A DNA stretch of 64,000 nt. Source: Hepsetus odoe. Taxonomy: Eukaryota > Chordata > Actinopteri > Characiformes > Hepsetidae. Of this stretch, positions 11,821 to 22,021 are shown in pieces (the stretch's first letter is position 1; each line of letters opens with the position of its first letter). Below the pieces are notes generated by a model that saw only the letters and a list, made by a program, of their open reading frames with translations, made no database searches and had not been told where the DNA came from. Both the position numbers and the translations under genes were made by a program. The DNA lies in NCBI GenBank assembly GCA_017165825.1, contig CM029368.1:1870634-1934633 (forward strand), read 5' to 3'.

Positions 11821-12424
11821 GGTTACCGTTTGGCTCCAGTGTTTTGTTGAAAGTGTATCCTTCATGCTTCACCACACAAGTGCACTCCTCCTGAACACCA
11901 CTCTCCTGGCTACACCAGCCGCTGGCTCACAGTGTAAACGTCACCTCTGGCCCGCAAACACTCGAGCTTTGGACGTTCTTGTCGAGCACCAATCATCCAG
12001 TCCACCTCCACCTGCGATGGGACCACCCCTCTCACCAAGCACTGCACTGGAACGGCAGAGCCCAAACTGGAGCTGCTGGGGTACCACACAACTTCAACCG
12101 AGGGCTGCCTGAGCCATGCCTCTGGCATTAATACAGAGGAGCAAATGATATTTTCCATTACTTCAATTCACATTGATGGTCCTACTACCATCAGAAATAC
12201 TTTTAACGTTCATTCGCTTATTTGTTTGTTTGTTTGTGTGTTTAGTTATTTATGCTTCCAAAGTTGAAAAAATGACAGAGCAGTCCGGATCAGAGCATCT
12301 GTCCAATGCTGTAAACATTAAAGCACAAAGTATTATTTTACTCATCATAAAAGCATTATTATTACATTTAATTTTCATTATTATTTAAAGAATTTGATAT
12401 TCTGGTGCATAAAATATGTTTCAT

Positions 12425-12745
12425 ATACAAAGTCACTTATTATTATTATTATTATTGTTGTTGTTGTTGTTGTTGTTGTTGTAATCTCCATTAAAGCTGC
12501 ATATTTTTTAATATTATTAAAAATGCTGAATTATTTCCTCTTATGTGCAGTGTATTCCAACTTTAATTATTATTATTATTATATTATTTATTTAGAACAT
12601 ATCAAAATTAAACAAATAAATATTACTATTATTATTATTATTTCTATTTTTTATTTTTATTATTATTATTAGTAGTAGTAGTAGTAGTAGTAGGTAGTAT
12701 TATAGTTATTATTAGGTATTATTATTTTATTTTTATTTTAATTTT
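12425..12745. repeat. Trinucleotide microsatellites
   Basis: (TTA)n runs into (TTG)n at about 12437-12480. Further TTA/ATT runs lie at 12565-12660, and (AGT)n at about 12670-12695. They fall in the intron between the V and C1 exons of receptor copy A and give rise to spurious long frames. Confidence 0.9.
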
Positions 12746-12892
12746 CATTATTATAATGCAAATAAAATATTAAAGTTGGGCCATTCACTTATCAAGTATT
12801 TATGTTTATATGTGTAAATTGTTATTTAACAGAATTGTTGTTATTCTGCATAAAAGCTGGTGTTTATTTATATATTTTATTTTATAATTATT

Positions 12893-12955
12893 AAAAAATT
12901 TAATTTAATTTAATTTAATTTAATTTTATTAAATTTAATTTTATTTTATTATTCC
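12893..12955. repeat. TTTAA/TTTTA simple repeat
   Basis: Repeated TTTAATTTAATTTAATT units grading into TTTTATTTTA. Confidence 0.85.
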
Positions 12956-13577
12956 GTGTTTGTAAAGTTCTGCAGTCGTTAAAAATACGCTGAGCTCTGA
13001 GATGTGAGAAGGTTTTAGGTCTGCATGGTTACACGCTCACCCTTCACGAACACTCTTGTGCCGTTCCCGATGTAGATCCTCTGCTTGTCTGTGACGGCAC
13101 AGTAATACGTCCCAGAATCCTCAGCTGTGGCGCTCTGAATGGCTGCTGGACACTCTGTGCTCTGGGTGAAGTTCTGTCCCCAGAGTACAGCAATGTCCTT
13201 ACTGATAGCCAGCGTCCCCCAGTCAGGATTAACCTTCATCCAGGCCACAGTGTAGCAGTAGGCCTTCACGGCGTTCAGCCGGCAGGACATCCTCACCGGG
13301 TCTCCTGAGTGGACCATGACTGAAGAGGGGAACTGACTCAGTCCTCCACACAACACTGGGAATTCAAGAAGATCAGAGTCTCAGCACATGCGGTTCCTTT
13401 CAGAAGGAAATGAATCCAAAGCGACCTTTCCTCCACCAGCATCTGTTTCACTTTCAGCATCTTAGATGTGTATATATATATATATTCTAATCATTTTTGG
13501 AGTGCTTTATTTTATTTCAGCATATTTTTTCAAGATGCCTGATGTGGTCAGACTGATTGATGTCATATTGAGCACTG

Positions 13578-13848
13578 AGTGAAAAAGTGAAAAAAAGTGA
13601 AAGTGACAACCCTTGTCATTGCGAGGTCACGGCACAGCACACATGAACCACAACGAAATTGGACCTCTGCATTTAACCCATACACACACGTGCAGCAGTG
13701 GGCAGCTATTGAAAGCGCTCGGGGAGCAGTGATGGGGACGGTACCTTGCTCAAGGGGTACCTCAGGGCAACCCACTGGGGTGGGAATCGAACCCACAATC
13801 TTCCGATGAGGGGCCAACTCCCTAACCACTAGGCCACCGCTGCTGAGG
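13578..13848 (-). mobile_element. SINE family A, nearly full length
   Basis: Minus-strand copy. The head at the right end reads, on the minus strand, GCAGCGGTGGCCTAGTGGTT, followed by a B-box-like GGGTTCGATTCCC. The tail at 13580-13600 is GTGAAAGTGACAAC. It lies in the first intron of receptor copy A. Confidence 0.85.
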
Positions 13849-14867
13849 TCCATCTGTTTTGCTGCTGATGCAATAAAGAAACCTTAACACTGAACGTAAA
13901 CAAGGAACAGAAACGGCTAAAAAAGAACGGTAATAATAAATGTGTGCTGTGCTGTGCACAGAAACAGAATGATACATTAAAAGAGATCAATCAATAATAT
14001 TGATTCCCCAAAGCTAGGCTTAGGACAAGGACTAGGCTTAGTCCACAAAAACGGACTGCTTTGGTGCAAGAATATTGTTATTTAACAATTATTTATCAAT
14101 TGTTATTTATTATATTTCAGATTAATTTTCCAAATTATTATTTATTTCCTAATATATTTTCCATTTACCTTTAAAGATCAATATTTAATTGATAATATTT
14201 AAGCACAATTAAAGGATTATATTTCCTTCACATTTATAAGATTTTTCATTCTTTTTTTACTAAACGTGCCAATAATTCCTGAAGTTTTAATGCGGACGGT
14301 CAAATAAATGGTGCTTTAAACTGACTTAACAGTTACTTAACCTTGTTGAACTATAAAACTGACAGTCTGAACATTTTTTCTGACATAATATATGTACACC
14401 ATGTTAATATTGATGGGAAACCAGAAAAAAAATTTAATGTTTTTTTTTATTACAAATTAGAAATGAAATTTCTTACCTGTTTGGGCAGCGGTGGCGACCA
14501 GAGTGAGCAGAAGCAGCTCATACATGCTGAACGGTGGAGACTTGTCCAACTAACCCCCTGGAGAGAAAGTCTGAGGACACTCACCCCCAGTAGTCTTCAC
14601 TGATGGACTCCCGACTCTCCGTTTGTGGAACACAGTTGAATTTTTCAGCCTCTAATCTGATAAGAATCAAACACACCTTGGGTTCTTTCTCCTTGTTTAG
14701 CTGCTTTAGAGCCACAAAACCACAGCACACCTCAGACACAGAGCAGTAAATAGAACACACTGCCGGTGTTACACAACCTGCAAACACACACATCTGATAA
14801 AGAGGACACAAAGCGTCCTTTCTTCAGCTGGACGTCCAGATGTGTTCATAAACATCCTTAGTCTTTA

Positions 14868-15330
14868 ACATTGACCTACAACAGCACACAGATTTTGGAT
14901 GGATGGGATATTGTGATCTGTAGAGGGAGTAGGCAGCAGCTTGAGGAGAACCTGGAGAGCTGGAGATCTGCTCTAGAGAGGAGAGGAATGAAATTGAGTA
15001 GGACAAAGACAGAATACATGAGTGTGAACGAAAGTGAGGACAGTGGAGTGGTTGGGATGGAGGGAGTAGAGGAGGTGAAAGAGTTTAAATACTCAGGATC
15101 AACAGTAATGGTGAGTGTGGAAGAGAGGAGAAGAAGAGAGTGCAGGCTGGTTGAAATGGGTGGAGAGTGGCTGGAGTGATTTGTAAGAGACGGGGACCAG
15201 CAAGAGTGAAAGGGAAGGTTTACAGGACAGTAGTGAGACCAGCTATGTTATACGAGTTGGATGGTGGTGCTGATGAACAGACAGGAGGTAGAGCTGGAGG
15301 TATGATGCTGAGATTTGCATTGGGTGTGAA
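14868..15330 (+). mobile_element. LINE (non-LTR) reverse-transcriptase fragment
   Basis: The frame at 14871-15179 contains ILDGWDIVICRGSRQQLEEN, a decayed form of the (A)DDIVIC catalytic block, then ALERRGMKLSRTKTEYM. The following frame at 15167-15379 reads RGPARVKGKVYRTVVRPAMLY. Both belong to one RT ORF now broken into frames. It is inactive. Confidence 0.75.
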
Positions 15331-15387
15331 TTTAAAGAAGGTTCTAAATAATTTATCGTTGCTATTGAATTATTCATAATGTATTCT

Positions 15388-15603
15388 GAGTGATTCATAG
15401 TGGATTCTGAATCATTTATAGTAGGTACTGAATCATTAATAGCAGATACTGAATCATTAATATTAGATACTGAATCATTTATAGCAGATACGGAATCATT
15501 TATAGCAGATACGGAATCAATTATAGCAGATACTGAATCGTTTATAGAAGATACTGAATCGTTTATAGAAGATACTGAATCGTTTATGGTGGATACTCAA
15601 TAA
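15388..15603. repeat. 21-base minisatellite
   Basis: About ten head-to-tail units of consensus GATACTGAATCATTTATAGCA. Because 21 is a multiple of three, the array stays open as a repeating heptad (ADTESFI). That makes a frame that looks like a gene but is not. The same unit recurs at 29.46-29.9 kb. Confidence 0.9.
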
Positions 15604-15863
15604 TTCACAAACTACTGCATCATAATCTTGATAAGTTGTATGGTTTTTAGCATAGCACGTTTAAAAAATGAACTAATTTGAAGTCTGCAGTTTTAGTTGT
15701 TTTAAGGAGGATGTGGTTGGAGCAGCAGATCTTTCTGCTTATGAGAAGAACACTGGACTAAACTACAACACCATGCTGATCTGCAGTTTCTGACCCAGAG
15801 ACACAAAAAAACAACCACGTCCTGTCCACACACAACACCAGCCTGACACAAATACATTCAGCT

Positions 15864-15892
15864 CACACACACACACACACACACACACACCA
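15864..15892. repeat. (CA)n microsatellite
   Basis: Uninterrupted CA dinucleotides inside spacer sequence. Confidence 0.9.
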
Positions 15893-16033
15893 TCGCACTG
15901 CACAGTACTAACCTCTATCACACTGTACCACAAGACGTGAAATAAACTATCATTCAGTTTTTACCAGAACTGCTTTCAGACCAGCAACCCCAGCTAGGAT
16001 AAACAGCTGGACGGACAGAGGGCTGGATGGATT

Positions 16034-16145
16034 TAGGAATTAATGGATGGATGGATGGATGGATTTAGGAATTAATGGATGGATGGATGGATGGATGGAT
16101 GGATGGATTTAGGAATTAATGAATGGATGGATGGATTTAAGGATG
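16034..16145. repeat. (GGAT)n microsatellite with a longer unit
   Basis: GGAT runs are separated by TTTAGGAATTAAT, making a higher-order repeat. A second (GGAT)n run lies at 16394-16430 beyond a SINE. Confidence 0.9.
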
Positions 16146-16194
16146 ACTGTAGGAAAGGATGGATTGATGAGTTAAAAGTGTCTTAAGTGTCTAT

Positions 16195-16362
16195 TCTTGT
16201 CACTGTGAAACACCTCTGCATTTTACCCACACACACTCAGCAGCAGGGGGCAGCTATTGAAAGTGCCCAGGGAGCAGTGATGGGGACAGTACCTTGCTCA
16301 AGGGTACCTCAGCGTAACCTACTGATTCGAACCCACGATCTTCTAATCCTGGGCCCCATTAA
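16195..16362 (-). mobile_element. SINE family A, truncated
   Basis: Minus-strand copy with CAGCAGGGGGCAGCTATTG, GGGAGCAGTGATGGGGACAG and GATTCGAACCCACGATCTTC. It lacks the end of the tRNA head and is embedded between two GGAT arrays. Confidence 0.8.
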
Positions 16363-16550
16363 GGATGAATTCAGGGATGAAAGTAGGAATGAATGGATGG
16401 ATGGATGGATGGATGGAGGGATGGATAGATAGATTGCAGATAAATGTATAAAATTATACGATCAAACTTGTAAAACCATTTAAACGTGTCTAGAACGTTA
16501 AACATGGTGGTAGGTGATTCATGGACTCTCAGGAGACTTTTTCAACTCGT

Positions 16551-16556
16551 TTTATT
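16551..16556 (-). terminator. Candidate poly(A) signal for receptor copy B
   Basis: TTTATT on the plus strand is AATAAA on the minus strand. It lies just past the putative tail exon of copy B (about 16705-16560). Confidence 0.4.
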
Positions 16557-16774
16557 TTGATCTTCATCTTTTCATTTGACAACATTCTCTCATTAAAACT
16601 CTCTGCTCTTTCTTTCGATGCTTTTTCATGAGGTCCAGCCTGTTTCTCCTGTTTCGTCTTCTCGTAAACCTCTCTGCTCTGATGTTCCTCAGCCTGTGGA
16701 CGATATTTAAGAGAAATCAGAGAACGGCTTCAGGCAGAGACGATTCAGCTCAACGCAGTGTTGAATGAACCCAC

Positions 16775-19700
16775 CTTTAAACCACAGAACCAGCCTGGAT
16801 ACGATTAGAACCAGGAGGAGGAAACTGGAGAGCAGGGTCAGAGCCACATACAGGAGCATTACAGCACTACACATGGTGTACGCATCTTCAGAGGTAAACA
16901 GATAAAAATAAAGTTCATTTATTTTACTGAATTACGCTGCACTTAAAAAATACGGACAAAAGATCGACCAGTTTTATATATCAGCCCAAATAATGGACGT
17001 TAGATGACATAAATATCTTGGAGTGCTGGACATGTCCGCCCCCTGCTGGACGGTGTGTGTGGATCAAACAAAGGTGATGCATTTCATCGTGTTTCACTGT
17101 GTTCACAATGACAAATAATCACTTTGACTTTCACTTTGACTCTGAAAACACCCCAGTAGGGAGCTGTGATTGGTGAGGACGTATGAAGAAACTATAGTGT
17201 TGACTACAGTGTTAGTAACTTTGCAAAGTAACAGGGAGTGTTGCTTGAATGGAAATGTATAGGATGGTGGTGAGACCAGCTATGTTATATGGGTTGGAGA
17301 CTGTAAAGAAAGAAAGGAGGTGTCAGAGCTAAAGATGCTGAGATTTGCATCGGGAGAGACGAGGATGGACAGGATTAGTAATGAGTATATTAGAGGGACA
17401 GCACACGTTGGACGATTTGGAGACAAAGTCACAGAAGCGAGACGGCATTGGTTTGGACATGTTCAGAGGAGAGACGAGGAGTACATCAGAAGGAGGATGC
17501 TGAAGATGGAGCTGCCAGGAAAGAGGAGAAGAGTAAGGACAAAAAGAAGGTTTATGGATGTGGTGAGAGAGGACATGCAGGCGCGAATGAGGAAGATACA
17601 GAGGACAGGAAGAAGCGGAGACGGATGATCCATTGTGGAGCTTGATTAGCTTGCTGAGCTTGGTCTCACAGCTTCAGCTCAGTTCAATATGAAACACTTC
17701 ACCCTGCAGCTGAAGCGTCCTGTTGAAGATTTCTCTGCCGTTTTCCACCACACACAGACACAGCGGTTGTCTCCGCCACTCCTCAGTGGACAGAAGAAGT
17801 TGGTTGATGATGACCGCTGAGGCTTTAGCACGAGAGTGTGTCCATGCAGAGTGAGTGTGTCCCCTCATCTGTTTTCCGTCTACAATCCAGTATATATTCA
17901 CCTGGGCTTGTAAAACCCCCGTGACCAGGCACTGCAGAGGCACTACTGAGACACTGGAGCTCACTGGAGAGAGGACCTCCATGACTGGAGACACGGCAGG
18001 GTCTGGGGAATGAACTCATTCATAAAGTGAGATCCTTTAATAAGAAAATGGTGGAACTGGTGGAGAAAAACAACAACATTGCGTGCTTCGCATCTGTAGG
18101 CTTCTAATTCCGTAACTACATGGAAAACAACAAATGTTAGATTTAACTTTTTTTAGATCCAAACTTCACTTTCTTTTATCCCTCACTTTATTCATTTGCC
18201 AGTCCTTTCGTTTATTTGACACATATCGTTCTGTGCCGAAGTCCTGAGTGCCTTATTTCTTTGTATGTTGCTGGGAATCACTTGTAGATGCAAAAATATT
18301 ATTAGATGCCATCTTTTAGTGGCTGTGTCTAAAGATATAAAGTTCTAGACAAAGGTTTCAGCAGTAAATGAATCAGCTGATCATCTGGAATCATCTGCAC
18401 CTGGTTCTTCACTGCTTCATGTCTTAAGTTAGACGCTTTGTTCTGCTTGAAGGTTCAGACGTAGATCACTGTGTGGATTAACCAACACAGAACTATCAAA
18501 CTGCTCAGGTACAGAGACTGGACTGAACATGAGAGACAACAACACTGTCCTTCAGGAAGATCTGGAGTCCCTCAACATTAAAAATGCAAAAAACTCTTTG
18601 CAAAAAAGACTCTTTGGAAGCAGAAATGAGGGGAAAAGAGAAACGAGGGGCTCAGGACTTTTGCACAGGACTGTTTATGAAAAGAATAATAAATTAATAG
18701 CTGTGGAAGACGGGAGGACGGTAGAGCAAAAAACAAATCCCTAAAATATTTGTGTTTTATATAAAACAGATTGCCGTTATAGACATGGTCATTAATGTTT
18801 TAATTTTAATGAGTACCTAATGTAATAGCTAAAATGTGATGGTACAAGATTACTGGACCTAAAGTATACCCACCTAACCAGTTAATTGGCTTTTGCAGTG
18901 AATAATCAGTTTTTTTGCAATTAAAAGTGTCTGTTTTAAGTTCTCTAGTTTTATTAAACAGAACAAATGGCTCCCTCTTAGGTAAACATAATGCTACATG
19001 TGGGCAGAAGTTCTAGTTTTGGTCAGAAAAGTTACTTTAAGAAGGTCATGGGGCAAAATGCAAAGCTCACCATTCACAATCACCCTGGAGCCGTTTCCAA
19101 TGTGGGCGAACTTGCCTTGCACCACGGCACAGTAGTACATGCCGGAGTCCTCGGCTGTCTGGCTGGAGATGACTGCTGAGCAGACTGCATTCCATCCTTG
19201 GGAAGAAGACGACAGGACTTTGAATGCATCAGTCTTGCTCAAGGTTGTGTCTTCTGGATGAGTTCTGAACCACGCCACACTGGAACAGGGTGAATACAGC
19301 TCCATCACGCTGCATTTTAGAGTCACGTTCTCTCCAGCTGTTACCTCCACCACATCTGGCCACTGAGTCACAATGGAGAAATGTGGGCCTAGAAGAACAA
19401 ACAGATTTCATTACTCTGGGTCAGCCATTTCATTCTTTACACAGTAAATTTAGGACAACAGTTCTGCGCAATCCACACAGTGTTGCCTAGTCAATCCCAG
19501 ACCAGCCCCTTGAGCAAGGTACCGTCCCCATCACTGCTCTCCAGTGTTTCACAATGACAAATAGTCACTTTCACTCTTTTGCTTATTTGAGCAGATTTAG
19601 CCACTACTCTAATAGTTTAGTGAGGGACAGTAGTGGCCTAGCATTTAGGGACCCCTGATCGGAAAGGTCGTGGGTTTGAATCCCGAATCAGTGCCCCTGA

Positions 19701-21058
19701 GCAAGGTACCGTCCCCATCACTGCTTCCCCTGCAGTGAGTGTGTGATGCAGAGAAATATTTCGTTGTGGTCCATTGAGTGCTGTGCTTGGTATTCATGAT
19801 GATAAATAATCACTGTCACTTTCAAAATAGATATAATGGTGTCCATTCTTACTTGGAACAGATAATAATTGTATATATTTAATATTTAATACATTTATTA
19901 TATAATATATTTATAATATATTTATTACACAGCGGTGGCCTAGTGGTTAGGGAGTCGGCCACAGGCTCGGAAGATTGTAGGTTCAAACCCCTTACCAGTA
20001 GGTTGCCCTGAGGTACCCTTGAGCAAGGTACCGTCCCCGTCACTGCTCCCTGGGCACTTTCATAGCTGCCCACTGCTGCACGGTGTTTGCATGGGTTAAA
20101 TGCAGAGGTCCAATTTCATTGTGGTTCACTGTGTGCTGTGCTGTGACCTCGCAATGTCACGAATAGTCACTTTCACTTTTCTTTCACTTATAAATGAATG
20201 TTTCTGTAATGCGTATGTTTCTAGAAACAAAGCATTCAAAGTGCTTTTACATCTTATCTGTCAAACACAATCCTATTATTCATGAATGAACTACAGCACG
20301 ACCTACTTCATGGCCCAATTCCGTTTACTGTCTCATTTTTTGTCTTCACATCTAAGATTTATTGTATTCTGTATAATGATGTCGCACTTTGTCTCATGTC
20401 GTCTCGCTCTCCTTTGTCGTTTTTGATGTCATGCTTTGTTTCATGCTGTGAAATGTTGCACCGAGTCCATTAGGGAATGTAATTGCATTGTGAAATTGAT
20501 CTGATTTCTCATTATTCCAGATCAGGGTCCAATCTGGACCTAAAGATCATATTCTGGACCTTCACGTCATGTTCTGAAGTTCTGAAGTTCTGAAGTAAAC
20601 CACAGGACATAACAACAGCGGGTCACACGGCCACGTAAGAATGAGGTGGGTTGGAACGTGAGAAAGATTTGGCTAAAATATATAAAATACATTTTTTTTA
20701 TTTTTTTTTACCAGTTATGAACATTGTGCATTATTGTTACTCTGTTTTGATGCTGATCTCTCACGCACATGCTTTAGCTTGGAAAGAACAGTAGAACTGA
20801 TTACGATTGAATTTATTTCCGGGATTTTTAAAAATACAACATAATAAATCTCAAATATTAAATCTTCTAACCAATAAGAGTTAGCAAATCACTTAAATAA
20901 GCAAAACGCTCATCATTATCTAACATTCATACAATTTTTGTAGAAGAAACAGATTTATCGCCTAAATTTATTCTGTATTTAACCAGCCAGTGTTCGTAGT
21001 CCAGCTTACCTGTCCACACGGCGTGGACGAGCCACAGCAGCAGAGGCCACACATGCAT
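16775..21058 (-). CDS. V-C1-transmembrane immunoglobulin-superfamily receptor, copy B
   Basis: Four exons join cleanly in phase 1. The signal exon (21058-21010) encodes MHVWPLLLWLVHAVWT. The V exon (19388-19071) starts GPHFSIVTQWPDVVEV and has LKCSV, core Trp in VAWFRT, extra cysteines (SPCSS, NAVCSA), EDSGMYYCAV and a fused J-like IGNGSRVIVNG. The C1 exon (18002-17703) has LQCLVTGV, IYWIVDGK, STEEWRRQ and CLCVVENG. The transmembrane exon (16885-16775) encodes MLLYVALTLLSSFLLLVLIV followed by SRLVLWFK. A tail exon is expected at about 16705-16560, but the reading frame that would give EVYEKTKQEKQ does not match the donor phase. The tail is therefore unresolved, and the stop is not included here. 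The architecture (germline-fused VJ, light-chain-like C1, membrane anchor) recalls SIRP-like or antigen-receptor-like families. NITRs are an alternative. LINE and SINE pieces lie in its introns. Confidence 0.75.
17028..17140 (+). mobile_element. SINE family A, 3' part
   Basis: It starts at TGTCCGCCCCCTGCTGGACGG and runs to the CACTTTGAC tail. The 5' half is missing. Confidence 0.65.
17225..17640 (+). mobile_element. LINE reverse-transcriptase C-terminal fragment
   Basis: The frame 17320-17628 carries FASGETRMDRISNEYIRGT, VGRFGDKVTEARRHWFGHV, RRDEEYIRRRMLKMELPG and RRFMDVVRED, the typical C-terminal end of fish non-LTR RT ORFs. It is inserted antisense in the intron between the C1 and transmembrane exons of receptor copy B. 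Confidence 0.8.
18360..18570. repeat. Dispersed repeat, inverted relative to 41.9-42.3 kb
   Basis: Segments such as ACAACACTGTCCTTCAGGAAG, GGTACAGAGACTGGACTG and TTGAAGGTTCAGACG are reverse-complementary to segments at 41900-42300. It is probably a non-autonomous mobile element of unknown class. Confidence 0.55.
19490..19585 (+). mobile_element. SINE family A fragment
   Basis: A short piece: CCTTGAGCAAGGTACCGTCC followed directly by the tail CACAATGACAAATAGTCAC. It lies in intron 1 of receptor copy B. Confidence 0.65.
19628..19832 (+). mobile_element. SINE family A
   Basis: It has the head AGTAGTGGCCTAGCATTTAG, GTCGTGGGTTTGAATCCC and GAGCAAGGTACCGTCCCC, then the AATAATCACTGTCACTTTC tail. 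Confidence 0.8.
19928..20188 (+). mobile_element. SINE family A, nearly full length
   Basis: A well-preserved copy: CACAGCGGTGGCCTAGTGGT, GGTTGCCCTGAGGTACCC, TAGCTGCCCACTGCTGCACG and the AGTCACTTTCACTTTTC tail. Confidence 0.85.
20190..20990. other. Intron sequence without a recognised feature
   Basis: AT-rich intron 1 of receptor copy B, with no further repeat or gene I can name. Confidence 0.5.
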
Positions 21059-21594
21059 GTTGAGAGAGTGGTTGAACATCACCCAGCGCTCCTTAACAGG
21101 TCAAGCATCTCCTCACGCTGACTTCAGCAGAAACCACATACACCCAGTAAAAATCGGTCACATGGGTTTTCTTTTAAAGCCGCCACAACAGGAAACAGAA
21201 TTGAGAAATCTCTTCTCAAAAGCACCACCACGTTTTTAACCAATGCTCACATTTCCATCTAGGGGTGGTGATGCTGGGAAAATGAGATCACAGTGTTGGA
21301 GAATGGAATTGAATCATCAACACTGTTTTGGGAAATCTCTGATAATCTAACAACAGTTTTCATTGTTTCATCTAAAACTTCTTCCTCTTTCAGCTGCTTC
21401 TTCACAGAGGATCATCCATTCCCATTACTTCCTGTCCTCTGCAGGCTGCCCAAGCTTGGATTCAAACCAGAACCTTCTCACCTTCAGGTAACAGCACTAC
21501 CCACTGCCCCGATGCTCCACCCAGTCATTCGCCCTGTTGTTCATTTAAAGCACAACAAAATGCTTCCTTTAACACATCACTCTTGGTGTAGTCC

Positions 21595-21737
21595 ATATCC
21601 AGCACCCGTGGAGCAGGGTTAGGGACGGTATCTTGCTCAAGGGTACCACAGGCTAACCTGCCAGTCCAGGAATCGAACCCACGAACTTCTGTTCCTAGGG
21701 CCTCGTCCCAAAACACAAGGCCAGCGCTGCCACCTCT
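21595..21737 (-). mobile_element. SINE family A, partial
   Basis: Minus-strand copy: GGGACGGTATCTTGCTCAAG, AATCGAACCCACGAACTTC and GCCAGCGCTGCCACC. Confidence 0.7.
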
Positions 21738-22020
21738 GGATTTAACCCACACACACCATCTTGTAGGGGGCAAACATATCCAGAACCCAGGGAGCAGTGA
21801 TGGGGGCGATACATTTACATTTATGGCATTTAGTTGATTTCCAATTCCTGATTACAGGGACAGTCTCATTGGAGAAACTTGGGGTTAAGGGCTTTTGCTC
21901 AGGAACCCAATGGTTCCTACCCCTAGACCACCACCACCCCTCGGTACCTTGCTCAAGGGTACCTCAGGACAATGTACTGATTTGACCCCACAGTCTTCTG
22001 TTTCTGTTCCTTGTTCCTAA
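21738..22020 (-). mobile_element. SINE family A split by a SINE family B
   Basis: Family A sequence (CACACACACCATCTTGTAGG, GGGAGCAGTGATGGGGGCGA) stops at about 21812. A family B piece (ACATTTACATTTATGGCATT to CTAGACCACCACCACCCC) occupies 21813-21942. Family A then resumes with TCGGTACCTTGCTCAAGGGT. Family B therefore inserted into an existing family A copy. Confidence 0.75.
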
Positions 22021-22021
22021 A

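Larger units (their letters stand above)
11827..14525 (-). pseudogene. V-C1 immunoglobulin-superfamily receptor copy A (frameshifted)
   Basis: Three minus-strand exons join in phase 1. The signal exon (14525-14477) encodes MYELLLLTLVATAAQT plus one base before GTAAGA. The V exon (13355-13041) encodes a V domain with Cys in RMSCRLN, core Trp in VAWMKV, D-S-G-T-Y-Y-C, and a fused J-like strand IGNGTRVFVKG ahead of the donor GTGAGC. The C1 exon (12121-11827) starts EAWLRQPSVEV and has VQCLVRGVV, VDWMIG and, after a one-base shift near 11906, EECTCVVKHEGYTFNKTL, which is very like an immunoglobulin light-chain constant domain. No transmembrane or tail exon was found downstream. The frameshift and missing exon suggest a pseudogene, but an assembly indel in C1 is possible. 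The product would have been secreted or membrane-bound and ligand-binding. The closest sister is copy B. Confidence 0.7.

Noticed and set aside
15400..15603. Coding heptad-repeat protein
   Set aside because: The open frame is produced by a 21-base minisatellite with no start context or splice signals.
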